A DNA stretch of 64,000 nt from Rossellomorea sp. SC111 (GTDB lineage Bacteria > Bacillota > Bacilli > Bacillales > Bacillaceae_B), in the NCBI RefSeq assembly GCF_024733565.1, contig NZ_JANIOC010000002.1, forward strand, positions 299,171-363,170, written 5' to 3'. This document shows, piece by piece, positions 40,315 to 49,218 of this stretch (position 1 is its first letter; every line of letters starts with the position of its first letter). Below the pieces are notes generated by a model, which searched no databases, was not told where the DNA came from, and saw only the letters and a list, made by a program, of their open reading frames with translations. The translations under genes were made by a program, and so were the position numbers.

Positions 40315-40905
40315 TTAAGAAGTGATAACGATATCAGCCATCTCTGCAGGATGATACCGATTGATATAATAATCTTCTGCCTTCCAATATCTTTCCTTGA
40401 ATTTTGTAATGTTCTTTTTCGTTTCATTAGATTCGCGGTTAAACCTGGTCTCCCTCTGGCAATCCAAATAGATAATCTTATCAAAAAAATGTTTCCATTC
40501 CTCCCGCTGAAGGAATACGCCTTCTATGACGATCAATCCTTCCTTTGGCAACGAAATGGTCCTGTTTTCATGTGTGTCCGTTGATCCGTCATAAAAAGGG
40601 AGAATGATCTGTTCCACTCCCTTCAGCTTTTGAAAAAAATGATTGGAAAGCCATTCTACATCCCACTGCAGATGAAAATATTCCTGCCATTCTTCTGAAC
40701 CAGTATGATAACGACGTTCCCGTTCAACAATAAAATCATCCAGATGAAAAATTTGATATGGACGATCTTCTTTCTCTAAAGCAAAGCTTAATTGTTGAAC
40801 CAAAGTAGTTTTCCCCGAACGACTTAATCCGTCTATCCCCAACACAAATCTAGGATGATCATGCTGGGCACCCATACTCTTCAACAAATCCAAATTGGAA
40901 TTCAT
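40315..40905 (-). CDS. Uridine kinase-like P-loop kinase
   Basis: About 196 aa from the ATG at 40905 behind AGAGGAG. Walker A is VLGIDGLSRSGKTTLVQQL (about 21-39), followed by FHLDDFIVERERRYH (about 55-69) with the Asp typical of uridine kinase/phosphoribulokinase folds, and an IYLDCQRETRFNRE lid arginine helix. It lacks the length of Udk (about 210 aa) and full motifs, so the substrate may be a different small hydroxyl molecule. It is the first gene of a run that continues to 36030. A repeat lies upstream. Confidence 0.78.
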   Translation of the reverse strand: MNSNLDLLKSMGAQHDHPRFVLGIDGLSRSGKTTLVQQLSFALEKEDRPYQIFHLDDFIVERERRYHTGSEEWQEYFHLQWDVEWLSNHFFQKLKGVEQIILPFYDGSTDTHENRTISLPKEGLIVIEGVFLQREEWKHFFDKIIYLDCQRETRFNRESNETKKNITKFKERYWKAEDYYINRYHPAEMADIVITS

Positions 40906-40967
40906 CTTATTCACTCCTCTACATCTTTGAAAGCTTCCCATCATATTTTACCATTTTTTTCATAAAA

Positions 40968-41043
40968 GAGGGACGGACCTCTTTTTTTAGAGCAAAATCC
41001 CTTAAAATAGGGATTCTTTCTAAAAAAAGGAGGTCCGTCCCTC
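40968..41043. repeat. Dispersed inverted repeat, long copy 5
   Basis: A 76-base inverted repeat: the outer arms contain GAGGGACGGACCT plus an extra T/A-rich extension (40968-40991 with 41019-41043; one bulge), and an inner stem AATCCCT (40996-41002)/AGGGATT (41009-41015). Four bases separate it from the helD stop codon. It resembles a small non-autonomous element or a complex terminator. Confidence 0.88.
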
Positions 41044-41046
41044 ATT

Positions 41047-43338
41047 CTATTCGATGAAGTGGGTTGGTTTGCCTATGGTGTAGAGTTGGAGTTGGTGCAT
41101 GGCACGGGTGCAGGCGGTGTAGAATAGTCTTCGGAGACTTTCGTCACCGTATGTGTTGGCAGACGCGTCGTAAATGATGACGGCATCGAACTCGATTCCT
41201 TTGGCCAGGTAGGCAGGAATGACCACGACACCATGTTCATATTCGAGAGAGACGCTCTTCATGAGCTTAAGGTTCACCTCATGGTTTAATAAACTAAATA
41301 CTCGTTCACTTTCTGCGGCCGTTTTGCATATGACGGCGATTGAGTGGTAGCCATGCGCCTTCCACTTCTCTATTTTTCCGGCAATTCGATCATGCAGTTC
41401 ATCATGGTCTGTTACTGTCGTTATTGCTGGTCTTTCTCCGTCCCGTTCAAAGGCGGAGATATGTTCACCGCCGGGTACCAGCCTGCGTGTGAATTCTATG
41501 ATTGGTTTGGTTGACCGGTAGCTCTCGGTCAAGTTAATCTGATCCGTTTCATCCGGACCATATAAATCTGTCAGATTACTGAAATCAACATGTTCATGTG
41601 CATGAGCAAAGATGGCCTGATTAAAATCTCCGAGGACGGTCATTTTGGCTGAAGGAAACAGCCTTTTAATGAATTCAAATTGAAAAGGAGAATAATCCTG
41701 TGCTTCGTCAATGAGTACATGCTTAATGGATGTATTCGTTTGGAAGCCGAGAATCAGCTCTTTTAATAGTAAGAATGGTGTCGCATCTTCATAATTCAGT
41801 TTCCCTTCTTCAAGCATCTTCAACGTGGATTCACAGATACACTCCCACTTTTCTGGTGTTTTCTTCCTTATTAATGAACTAATTTTCAAAGGGTCTGCAA
41901 AGAGCTGCTGATAAATAATTTTCACATCCACATATTGGAGGGAGTTGATCCATTTACGAAGTTTCTTGAACCTTTTCCGTACAATCAATTTTCTCAAAGC
42001 TTCGTACTCTACTTCGTAATCATCGGCGATATCTCTCTTCCTAAAATGCTTTCGAGCTTTATGGTATTGCTCATTGCTCATCAATTCAATGGCTTCTTCC
42101 ACCCACGGCTCCATTCGTTCATGCTTCTCAGCCTGATCGATCAAGCTGAGAAGCCATTCAGTCAGCTTTTCAAGCCTGTTATGGAAGCGCAGTGTGCCGT
42201 TACAAGTATAAAAACGTTCGGTGATCTCTTCAGCCGTGACGATCTTCCTTCCCCTGAACTTGATTCCTTTGAACTTCATCGCTGAACTCTCTAAGGATTT
42301 TCTGTATGATTTGATTGCTTCAAAGAAATCAGTAGATGCCTTGAATTGGATGCTCGCCGTACGTGTTTCATACGTTTGGCGGCTATCCTCCTTAGTTAAA
42401 ACGTACTCGAGTTGATCGTATGGACCCTCCACCTGGAATTCCGTGCTTAATCGGTGGTCCAAATACTCCTGAAAAGTTACCTGCTCCATGTTTTCTTCCC
42501 CGAGTTCTGGTAGAACTTGAGATACATAACTGTTGAACATAGAGTTAGGTGAAAACAAAACGATTTGATCCGCTTTCAAGGTTTCCCTATATTTATATAG
42601 CAAGTACGCGATACGCTGCAGGACAGCAGATGTTTTCCCACTTCCTGCTGCTCCTTGAACAATCAGTAACCTGCCGTGGTCATGCCTGATAATCTGATTC
42701 TGTTTCTGTTGAATCGTGGCGACGATGCTATGCATATGAGTGTCTGTTCTTTTACCAAGTACCTCCTGTAAAATCTCATCGCCGATCGTGAGGCTGGTAT
42801 CGAACATGGACTCAATTACACCATCCCTGATGAGATACTGCCACTTGCTCTCCACTTTCCCACGGATGATGCCTCCCGGGGTGGTGTATTCAGCCTGCCC
42901 TGGTGGATAATCATAATAAACACTTGAAATCGGCGCCCGCCAATCGTAAATAAGAAAGTCCTCCCCCGTTTGGTCAGTCAGGGTCGAAATGCCGATATAT
43001 ACCCTTTCAGTGCGCTCTCCTTCTTCAGTGAAATCGATGCGTCCGAAATATGGCTTCCCTTTCATCCTGTGCAATGCCGATAATTTTTTTAGTGCCTGTT
43101 TGTGAGTACTCTCAGAAACCGTCAACGATTGAGCCTGCTGCCTTAAGGCAATAACGGTTTCCAGAAAATCATCGAAGGTATCTGTGTTCACCTTTACTTC
43201 ATCCCAGAAATGTTTTCGGGTCTCCTCCACTTCCTCCTTGCGCCTCCCTGTTTCGGTTTCCAAAGTTTCGATCTGTCTCATGATGTTATCAATCACAACG
43301 TCCACTCGCTTTTGCTCATGCCTAATTTCAGATTTCAT
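41047..43338 (-). CDS. helD: HelD, RNA polymerase recycling motor ATPase
   Basis: About 763 aa, with the start at the ATG at 43338 behind GAAGGAG. An N-terminal coiled-coil antenna (about 1-100) inserts in the RNAP secondary channel. A UvrD-like helicase core has Walker A VQGAAGSGKTSAVLQRI (about 233-249), DEAQDYSPFQFEF (Walker B), GDFNQAIF and a LTESYRS motif, split by the primary-channel domain. The C-terminal part has VVIPAYLAKGIEFDAVIIYDA and ends YTACTRAMHQLQLY. HelD removes stalled RNAP from DNA and affects rifampicin tolerance. It is monocistronic. Confidence 0.93.
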   Translation of the reverse strand: MKSEIRHEQKRVDVVIDNIMRQIETLETETGRRKEEVEETRKHFWDEVKVNTDTFDDFLETVIALRQQAQSLTVSESTHKQALKKLSALHRMKGKPYFGRIDFTEEGERTERVYIGISTLTDQTGEDFLIYDWRAPISSVYYDYPPGQAEYTTPGGIIRGKVESKWQYLIRDGVIESMFDTSLTIGDEILQEVLGKRTDTHMHSIVATIQQKQNQIIRHDHGRLLIVQGAAGSGKTSAVLQRIAYLLYKYRETLKADQIVLFSPNSMFNSYVSQVLPELGEENMEQVTFQEYLDHRLSTEFQVEGPYDQLEYVLTKEDSRQTYETRTASIQFKASTDFFEAIKSYRKSLESSAMKFKGIKFRGRKIVTAEEITERFYTCNGTLRFHNRLEKLTEWLLSLIDQAEKHERMEPWVEEAIELMSNEQYHKARKHFRKRDIADDYEVEYEALRKLIVRKRFKKLRKWINSLQYVDVKIIYQQLFADPLKISSLIRKKTPEKWECICESTLKMLEEGKLNYEDATPFLLLKELILGFQTNTSIKHVLIDEAQDYSPFQFEFIKRLFPSAKMTVLGDFNQAIFAHAHEHVDFSNLTDLYGPDETDQINLTESYRSTKPIIEFTRRLVPGGEHISAFERDGERPAITTVTDHDELHDRIAGKIEKWKAHGYHSIAVICKTAAESERVFSLLNHEVNLKLMKSVSLEYEHGVVVIPAYLAKGIEFDAVIIYDASANTYGDESLRRLFYTACTRAMHQLQLYTIGKPTHFIE

Positions 43339-43490
43339 CAAAGCACTCCTTCAACTGTAAAATTCGGGGTTGACTAATGAGGATGTTATGTTGTATAATT
43401 AATATTGAGGCATTATGAAAACTTTTAAGAGATAAAAGTGTTTCTGTATTAATTTATCATACTTACAATACTAAATCAATAATAAATTAT

Positions 43491-43527
43491 AAAACCTGCA
43501 CCCCTATTTTTCATAAGGGTGCAGGTT
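43491..43527 (-). terminator. Hairpin terminator
   Basis: AAAACCTGCACCC pairs with GGGTGCAGGTTTT around a 12-base loop, with T runs. It is 3' of the SnoaL gene (minus) and upstream of helD. Near it a second hairpin (GGTC/GACC, 43549-43576) has a T run on the plus strand. Confidence 0.8.
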
Positions 43528-43593
43528 TTTTCTGTTTTAATATATGCCGGTCCTCCGTATTCAAACAGAGACCGTTTTTTTATTACCGTTCTT

Positions 43594-43980
43594 CTAAAAA
43601 ACCCCATTCTCATTAAAGACTTCTTCCGGAATCGGTTGACCTATGTCCCATAATTCGACGATTTTTCCATTTTCAAACCGAAAAATGTGGACAACAACTG
43701 CCCCGGGATCATCAGGACTCTGCCTCACATGTGAATGAACCGCTACTGTCTCTCCATCTTCCATCGTTCGTTTCACTTCGAATATCTTGTCGGGGTTTTT
43801 TGCAGCATTTTCTTCCATGGCGTGCATGAGTGATTCCGCCTCACCTCGAAAATAGGGATTATGGTGTTGAAAATCATTTTCTGTGTAATCTTTGAATGCG
43901 CCCCTTACATCCCCTGTCGCAACTCGTTCCAGAAACGAAACGGCTATTTCTTTCTTCGTCATTCCCTGTGATTCAGACAT
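43594..43980 (-). CDS. SnoaL-like/NTF2-fold protein
   Basis: A 128-aa single-domain alpha+beta barrel: an N-terminal helix KEIAVSFLERVATGDVRGAFKDY (outline), FQHHNPYFRGEAESLMHAMEEN, TVAVHSHVRQSPDDPGAVVVHIFRFENGKIVELWDIGQPIP (outline). The closing FRFENGKIVELWDIGQ is typical of the SnoaL/predicted ester cyclase group. No catalytic specificity is visible. It is probably a small metabolite-handling protein. Confidence 0.85.
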   Translation of the reverse strand: MSESQGMTKKEIAVSFLERVATGDVRGAFKDYTENDFQHHNPYFRGEAESLMHAMEENAAKNPDKIFEVKRTMEDGETVAVHSHVRQSPDDPGAVVVHIFRFENGKIVELWDIGQPIPEEVFNENGVF

Positions 43981-44015
43981 ATAGTAATCATTCCTCCCAA
44001 CCTGTTCTTAACTCA

Positions 44016-44723
44016 CTACACTGTCATCTTCCAGCTGGTACTTGCCAGCCATTTCTCTTTCTCTTTATAATCGGGTACAATCTTCCCAACGAGTCGCCAG
44101 AAAGATCGATCATGATTGAGGTGTATCATATGGCACAGTTCATGGACGACAACATAATCGATGACCCCTCGGGGCGCCATGGCCAATTTCCAGTTAAAGG
44201 TCAGCTGTCTTCTTCCATCGCATGTTCCCCAAGTCTTTTGACTATCCGAAATGCGTACCGACCGGGGCTTAATCTTAAAATGGCGCTGATGAACAGAAAT
44301 GCTGCTCTCTACAATGGACTTGCACTTCTTGTAGTAAAAACGTTTTAACGCGTGCTTTATTCGTTCATCTTCAAGCTCTCTGACCTGTATTTTCAACGCA
44401 TCTCCGTTAAAAGTTACAGAGTCTTTCGTGATGTCGGGGGTGTGAACAACTTCAATGGGGTAGCTTCTTCCAAGATACAGGAAAGGCTCTCCATGCTGGT
44501 AGGACTTAACTTGTGGACCATTCAAGCGTTCCTTCATTTCTTTCGATTTCTGAAGAACCCCATCCCAGTGATCCTCCAGCAACCGAATGACAGATTCCTC
44601 ATCCGTTCCTTTAGGTGCTTGGACTTCAATATTTCCATAGCTATCTAGAAAAATGCCGATGGATTTACGGTTTTTATATTTAAGATCAAATTGAAGGGAC
44701 TCCCCTGAATACGTATGAATCAT
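44016..44723 (-). CDS. YgjP-like M48-type metallopeptidase
   Basis: A 235-aa protein with the zinc-protease motif VVHELCHMIHLNHDRSFW (about 188-205; HExxH with a third His/Asp region HDRSFW), preceded by TWGTCDGRRQLTFNWKLAMAP (outline), the second signature of the YgjP/DUF45 family. An N-terminal beta-rich half (KNRKSIGIFLDSYGNIEVQAP) follows. It is soluble. It is adjacent to the DUF1456 gene with only 3 bases between them, so they form an operon. Confidence 0.9.
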   Translation of the reverse strand: MIHTYSGESLQFDLKYKNRKSIGIFLDSYGNIEVQAPKGTDEESVIRLLEDHWDGVLQKSKEMKERLNGPQVKSYQHGEPFLYLGRSYPIEVVHTPDITKDSVTFNGDALKIQVRELEDERIKHALKRFYYKKCKSIVESSISVHQRHFKIKPRSVRISDSQKTWGTCDGRRQLTFNWKLAMAPRGVIDYVVVHELCHMIHLNHDRSFWRLVGKIVPDYKEKEKWLASTSWKMTV

Positions 44724-44726
44724 ATC

Positions 44727-45239
44727 CTACCCCCTATATCGGATGGCCAATCCCTTTAAGAAGTTCCGCGCATAACGATCGCCGCAAATCCGGTAATTTT
44801 TATGGCCTTCTCTTCGTAATATCGCCCCCAATTCACCTTTTGTGATATGTACGTCAGCTAATTCCAGGATTTCAATCATATCCTCACTGGTTAAGGAGAG
44901 CGCAATCTTGACTTTCTTTAATAGAAGATTATTCACATGTTCATGCGTTATCTCCGGTTTGTCCGTCTGTCCAGGCTTTGGCTCCTGCTTTCCTCTTTTG
45001 AACGTGATAAATCCATTTAAAAAGGATTCGAACATCTCATCGTCACAAGGTATGTGATCGTCCTCTTCATTCTTACCCTCTTCTAATTCTTCTTCACCCA
45101 TTGACTTCGTAAGCACTTTCAATACTTCATCTTTAGATAACTCTATTCCGCCAATCTTGAAAATGTCTACCATTTCTGTATTTTTAAGATCGAGAGCGTA
45201 TCTCAACCGAATTAAGATATCGTTATTATCAATATTCAT
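44727..45239 (-). CDS. DUF1456 (YehS) family protein
   Basis: A 170-aa protein with two tandem copies of the DUF1456 helical module: NNDILIRLRYALDLKNTEMVDIFKIGGIELSKDEV and VNNLLLKKVKIALSLTSEDMIEILELADVHITKGEL (both in outline). An acidic linker (about 46-70) and a Lys/Pro-rich stretch join them. YehS of E. coli has the same architecture. Function unknown. GAGGAGG-like RBS upstream of ATG 45239. It is the first gene of a pair with the YgjP-type peptidase. Confidence 0.85.
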   Translation of the reverse strand: MNIDNNDILIRLRYALDLKNTEMVDIFKIGGIELSKDEVLKVLTKSMGEEELEEGKNEEDDHIPCDDEMFESFLNGFITFKRGKQEPKPGQTDKPEITHEHVNNLLLKKVKIALSLTSEDMIEILELADVHITKGELGAILRREGHKNYRICGDRYARNFLKGLAIRYRG

Positions 45240-45359
45240 CTGTCTACCTCCTGAGAATTTGCATGTACTAATTCATTAGCTTACCATTTTAACGATATAA
45301 AAAGAAGCTTCCATTCTAAGATGATTACTGACTTTTAAATTCATTAAGAACAAAATGAA

Positions 45360-45372
45360 AGGTCCGTCCCTC
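45360..45372 (+). repeat. Lone arm of the dispersed repeat
   Basis: AGGTCCGTCCCTC (45360-45372) matches the right arm exactly. The expected partner is replaced by a degenerate segment, so it looks like a decayed copy. It is 20 bases 3' of the HAD gene stop. Confidence 0.7.
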
Positions 45373-45392
45373 GGAGAGAACAGACCTTCCGT

Positions 45393-46010
45393 CTAAAAAA
45401 GTTTCAATAATTCATCAAAGGATTGAATCGTATAGTCATCGGTTTCTACTTTTCCAAAGCCATAGGATGCATATACAAACGGGATGCCTGCTTCTTTGGT
45501 AGCTTTACGATCGCCTTCTGTATCTCCAATATAGACAGGTTCCTTTAATTGGTTTCGGTCGATGATGAGTTTAATGTTTTCCCCTTTTGATAGACCGGTC
45601 CTTCCTGGATTCTCATAATCGATGAAATGCCTGTCCAGTCCATGATACTCATAGAATGCTTCGATATAACCGTCCTGACAGTTGCTGACGATGAATAGAT
45701 TATACTTCTCCGAAAGCTTCTCAAGCACTTTCTCTACATGGTCATATAATTGACCGCCGTTTTTACTCAGGTGGGGAATTTCACGACGGGAAAGGTCTTT
45801 CAATAATTGCTCCCTTTCCTCTTCATTCAATTCCGGGAACAACTCCTTACCAATTTCCTTCATTTGAAGCCCCATGGTCCCTTCCAAGTGCTTTCTGGTA
45901 ATCCCATGCTCTAGCCGCTTATGATCTATAATAGTCTTATTCCAAGCTTCTAGTACCGACTCGATAGGGTCCCACAAGGTACCATCCAGGTCAAAGATGA
46001 TGCTGTCCAT
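45393..46010 (-). CDS. HAD-family hydrolase (phosphoglycolate phosphatase-like)
   Basis: A 205-aa haloacid dehalogenase fold phosphatase. Motif I IIFDLDGTLWD (about 4-14, nucleophile Asp), motif II FIVSNCQ, motif III GLSKGENIKLI with Lys, and motif IV VYIGDTEGDRKATKEAG (about 157-173). The helical cap (about 16-80) is of class C1, as in PpaX/Gph. The substrate is a small phosphoester. ATG follows GGATGG. Confidence 0.9.
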   Translation of the reverse strand: MDSIIFDLDGTLWDPIESVLEAWNKTIIDHKRLEHGITRKHLEGTMGLQMKEIGKELFPELNEEEREQLLKDLSRREIPHLSKNGGQLYDHVEKVLEKLSEKYNLFIVSNCQDGYIEAFYEYHGLDRHFIDYENPGRTGLSKGENIKLIIDRNQLKEPVYIGDTEGDRKATKEAGIPFVYASYGFGKVETDDYTIQSFDELLKLF

Positions 46011-46095
46011 TTTTCCATCCTCCAGATTCTTTGTATTTGCTGATTTTTCGGGATTTGAATATTCCCCACAAGTTGATGATGACCATTTCTCTCAT

Positions 46096-46647
46096 CTAAT
46101 TATGAATGATCTTCATCTCCTTGACCGGCCAATACACAATATTCGTCGTTCCCACTACTTTATTGATCGGGATTGAGCCGATCTGACGACTGTCCTTACT
46201 GAATCTCCTGTTGTCCCCCATGACGAATAATTCACCTTTTGGAACCGTGAATTGTTTTAATGGGGTCTCCTGTAAAGTGAAATCAGGGGTTAACGCCCCT
46301 ACCGTCACTTCCTTTTGTTCATCCAGGTAAGGCTCATCATAGGCTTCACCATTTATGTATAACGTATCGTTTATATATTCAATCTTGTCACCAGGCAGCC
46401 CGATTACACGTTTGATATAATCTTCTGTTTCGGTTGCGTGAAACACGATAATATCAAACCTCTCAGGTTCATCCATTTTATTTACGATCATGCGGTCATG
46501 ATCCAGTAAAGTGGTATTCATCGAAGCTCCTTCAACCACAATGGGTATCACGATAAAGGAACGAATAATGAAGGCTAATGCTATCCCAATTATTAAAGGT
46601 GGTGCCCATCCCATAATCTTTTTGCTATTATTCACCAATCGATCCAT
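46096..46647 (-). CDS. sipT: Signal peptidase I (type I SPase)
   Basis: A 183-aa membrane-anchored serine protease. One N-terminal membrane segment (about 15-35, PPLIIGIALAFIIRSFIVIPIVV; outline) precedes the catalytic Ser in EGASMNTTL (about 42-45) and the catalytic Lys in YIKRVIGLPGD (about 77-87). GDNRRFSKDSRQIG (about 144-157) is the Box E. Length fits the short SipS/SipT/SipU/SipV group. It removes signal peptides from secreted preproteins. The symbol indicates the paralogue class only. Confidence 0.92.
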   Translation of the reverse strand: MDRLVNNSKKIMGWAPPLIIGIALAFIIRSFIVIPIVVEGASMNTTLLDHDRMIVNKMDEPERFDIIVFHATETEDYIKRVIGLPGDKIEYINDTLYINGEAYDEPYLDEQKEVTVGALTPDFTLQETPLKQFTVPKGELFVMGDNRRFSKDSRQIGSIPINKVVGTTNIVYWPVKEMKIIHN

Positions 46648-46757
46648 CCTTTCACTTGCAAACTCTCATTCTATTTAAACTCTCTGCTTAATTTTAACAT
46701 ATAATTCCTGATAATTCGTATAAAACTAAAGGAATGGAACAGTCTCTAACATTATTA

Positions 46758-46790
46758 AGGATGCCGAATCTATCCGATTCCACATCCTTT
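46758..46790 (-). terminator. Hairpin 3' of the cupin gene
   Basis: AAGGATGCCGAATC (46758-46771) pairs with GATTCCACATCCTT (46777-46790), with two mismatches. A T run is on the plus side, with A/T-rich flanks on the minus side. Confidence 0.6.
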
Positions 46791-46805
46791 TTATTTTCGG
46801 TACGT

Positions 46806-47708
46806 TTAATAACTGCTATGCTCTTCCTCTGCCGCGATTGCGTCTGCCTTGGTTGCATGAACCGTTCCCCGGGGATGATGGGGAGGTGCATATATCGAGT
46901 ACAACTTGATAGGCGTATTTCCGGTATTTATGACGTTGTGCCATGTGCCGGCGGGGATCATAATGGCAAAATCCTGCTTTACCTCTTTCTCATAGGTCAA
47001 GTTATCCTGCCGATCACCCATTCGCACAATTCCTTCTCCTTGTTCAAGACGCAGGAATTGATCAGTGTTCGGATGAATTTCCAAACCGATGTCTTCCCCG
47101 GGATTGATGCTCATAAGGGTTACCTGCAAATGTTCACCAGTCCATATAGCTGTACGGAACGTGTCATTATCAACCGTCGCCTCATCAATATTCACGGAAT
47201 ACGGCGATGGTCCAAAATCCTTTGAAATCATTCGGTTGCCCTCTGCTGCACCTAACACACTTAATCTTTCGGCATGCTCCCACTCATCTCTGCATGTATT
47301 CACGAGGACCTCGTAAACCGTGGAATGCTGAGCCTGCATGCTGCAAATCCGATATAATTCATAATCTGTAAGCTCCGCTTCATATCCTCTTTGCAGTCCA
47401 TCCCGATAGGATTGAAAAGGAATTCTTTCCACTTGGTAAGAAGGCTGGGTATCGGTAAGGGAGGTGTATAAATTTGTTAACTCCCACCAATGCCGCTCCT
47501 CGTCTTCCTTCATACTCATTAGATGTTGACGGTCCTCACTATTTGGCGCGACATCAGCCAATCGATCATATAAATCTGCAGTTGATGCCTTTCTACTTAT
47601 ACCGTTAAGCAGGGTATTCACTAAGTGCTGAGAATTGCCTTCATTTCTTGGTGCAGCGTTTATATAGGTTTGTGGGTAAAATGAATACGTCGTCGGCACA
47701 TTATACAT
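46806..47708 (-). CDS. Ferritin-like domain/cupin domain fusion protein
   Basis: About 300 aa from the ATG at 47708 behind GAAGGGA. Residues about 25-150 are a ferritin-like helical bundle with two ExxH motifs (MKEDEERHW, about 65-73; CRDEWEHAERL, about 132-142), so a di-metal site is plausible. Residues about 185-285 form a cupin (PGEDIGLEIHPNTDQFLRLEQGEG, outline; PAGTWHNVINTG). The N terminus is Tyr/Pro/Asn-rich (YSFYPQTYINAAP), as in spore-coat proteins. It may be a spore-associated metalloenzyme (inference). Confidence 0.82.
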   Translation of the reverse strand: MYNVPTTYSFYPQTYINAAPRNEGNSQHLVNTLLNGISRKASTADLYDRLADVAPNSEDRQHLMSMKEDEERHWWELTNLYTSLTDTQPSYQVERIPFQSYRDGLQRGYEAELTDYELYRICSMQAQHSTVYEVLVNTCRDEWEHAERLSVLGAAEGNRMISKDFGPSPYSVNIDEATVDNDTFRTAIWTGEHLQVTLMSINPGEDIGLEIHPNTDQFLRLEQGEGIVRMGDRQDNLTYEKEVKQDFAIMIPAGTWHNVINTGNTPIKLYSIYAPPHHPRGTVHATKADAIAAEEEHSSY

Positions 47709-47797
47709 CCTGATCATTCCCTTCTGCTTTTTACCACGATATCATATGCGTGGTTTCAGAAGGTGTGCATCTACCCATTTCCACACTACTCCTGAAT

Positions 47798-49102
47798 TCA
47801 TTCAACCAAATAACCTTTTCCTTTTTTCACGTATGCTTCCATAATGGAATCGGGCACTAGGTTTCCTCCGGTTGCCCATACTACATGAGTGGCATGAGAT
47901 AATTCGACTTGAATAGAGGCAAGGTGTTTCTGCAGATCCGGCAGGACCGGTCCAATCATCCCCGCTACTGCCGACGGCTCAAGGGAGATGGATTCTGACT
48001 GATGTAAAAGAGCGAGCATTTTGAATAGATTCTTATCGCTTACCGTATATACCCCGTTCACCAGCTCATTAATCATTCTACCTGCAAGGGCAGAAGGTCT
48101 GCCAACCGCCAAACCATCCGCTTCCGTTCGATTGTTTAATCCGATGTCCTGCACGGAAATTCCCTCATGCTTACCTGAAGCAAGCCCAAGGAGCATACTG
48201 GGGGAATTTACAGGTTCTGCAAAGTAACAATGGACATGTTCTCCGAATACATTCTTCAAACCATATGTCACCCCACCTGGACCACCACCCACCCCACACG
48301 GCAAGTAAACAATCAACGGGTGATCATGATCTACTTTAATCCCTCGTTCTTCAAATTGTTTCTTCAGCCTGAGAGCTGCCACTGCATAGCCCATGAATAA
48401 ATCCTTTGAATTTTCATCATCTATAAAGAAACAGCCTGGCTCCATCATGCACTGTTCCCTGCCTTCAGCAACCGCATGGGAGAAATCCTCTACATGTTCT
48501 ACCACTTTGACCCCCTTCTCTCTCAGGAGTTCCTTTTTCCATCGCTTCGCATCTCGGGACATATGTACGGTTACCTTGAATCCAAGCGACGCCCCCATTA
48601 TCCCAATACTTAAGCCAAGGTTTCCCGTGGAGCCGACAGCGATGGAGTACCGTGAAAAGAGATTCTTGAAACGACTCGTTGCCATCACCGAATAGTCATC
48701 CGTCTCTCGGATCCAATTCTGTTCAAAAGCGACTGTTTCGGCAATTTTCAATACTTCATAAATGCCTCCCCTTGCTTTGATCGACCCAGCAATCGGAAGC
48801 TCATTGTCACATTTAAGGACCAACTGACCTTGAAAAGGGGTTTGAAATTCATCCTGAAGGGCAGTTTCCATGTTTCCCAGAAGTTTGATTGGTGACTCGA
48901 TAATCCCGTTTCCCACTTCAGGGAAGACCCTTTTTATATAGGGAGCAAAACGGGTCAGCAGCTGCTCCGCTTCAACGATCTCCTGAATGCCATCACCTGT
49001 AATATTGCCGGGGGAAATCATAGGGTTGGTCCATAACGTTTCTTTTTGCGACTGTAAATCCGATAAAAGTTTTGGGTCCATGCCGTAGAGATCTTGAGAC
49101 AC
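47798..49102 (-). CDS. dsdA: D-serine ammonia-lyase
   Basis: 434 aa from a GTG at 49102 behind GGAGGAATCG. It is a fold type II PLP enzyme. The PLP-lysine is in LPIAGSIKARGGIYEVL (about 105-121). The phosphate loop is GSTGNLGLSIGIMG (about 155-168), with CGVGGGPGGVTYG (about 268-280). The reaction is D-Ser to pyruvate plus ammonia. Length fits DsdA (about 440 aa). It is divergent from a DUF1445 gene related to D-glutamate cyclase, so a D-amino-acid breakdown locus is plausible. No dsdX/C relatives are near. Confidence 0.92.
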   Translation of the reverse strand: MSQDLYGMDPKLLSDLQSQKETLWTNPMISPGNITGDGIQEIVEAEQLLTRFAPYIKRVFPEVGNGIIESPIKLLGNMETALQDEFQTPFQGQLVLKCDNELPIAGSIKARGGIYEVLKIAETVAFEQNWIRETDDYSVMATSRFKNLFSRYSIAVGSTGNLGLSIGIMGASLGFKVTVHMSRDAKRWKKELLREKGVKVVEHVEDFSHAVAEGREQCMMEPGCFFIDDENSKDLFMGYAVAALRLKKQFEERGIKVDHDHPLIVYLPCGVGGGPGGVTYGLKNVFGEHVHCYFAEPVNSPSMLLGLASGKHEGISVQDIGLNNRTEADGLAVGRPSALAGRMINELVNGVYTVSDKNLFKMLALLHQSESISLEPSAVAGMIGPVLPDLQKHLASIQVELSHATHVVWATGGNLVPDSIMEAYVKKGKGYLVE

Positions 49103-49218
49103 ATTCGATTCCTCCTTAACTGAAATGGTTGATTACTGATAACGTAGCACAAATATATGATAAAATGGATATCAATCTTCAGATTATTAAAATTTCATTT
49201 AAAGGAGAGGCTGTTTCC

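Noticed and set aside
40284..40484. A 66-codon minus-strand frame overlapping the kinase gene end
   Set aside because: It overlaps the kinase in another frame and has no RBS or family match.
36030..40905. The run serine hydrolase-GNAT-DinB-phosphoesterase-deoxyribosyltransferase-RsgA module-kinase as a new defence or biosynthetic system
   Set aside because: Only part of the run is tightly spaced; gaps with separate start signals and unrelated single-domain enzymes fit a group of accessory genes better. No defence or synthesis core enzyme is present.
43896..44348. A 150-codon open frame on the plus strand across the SnoaL and YgjP genes
   Set aside because: It is antisense to two well-supported genes, has no ribosome binding site and shows no recognisable protein features.
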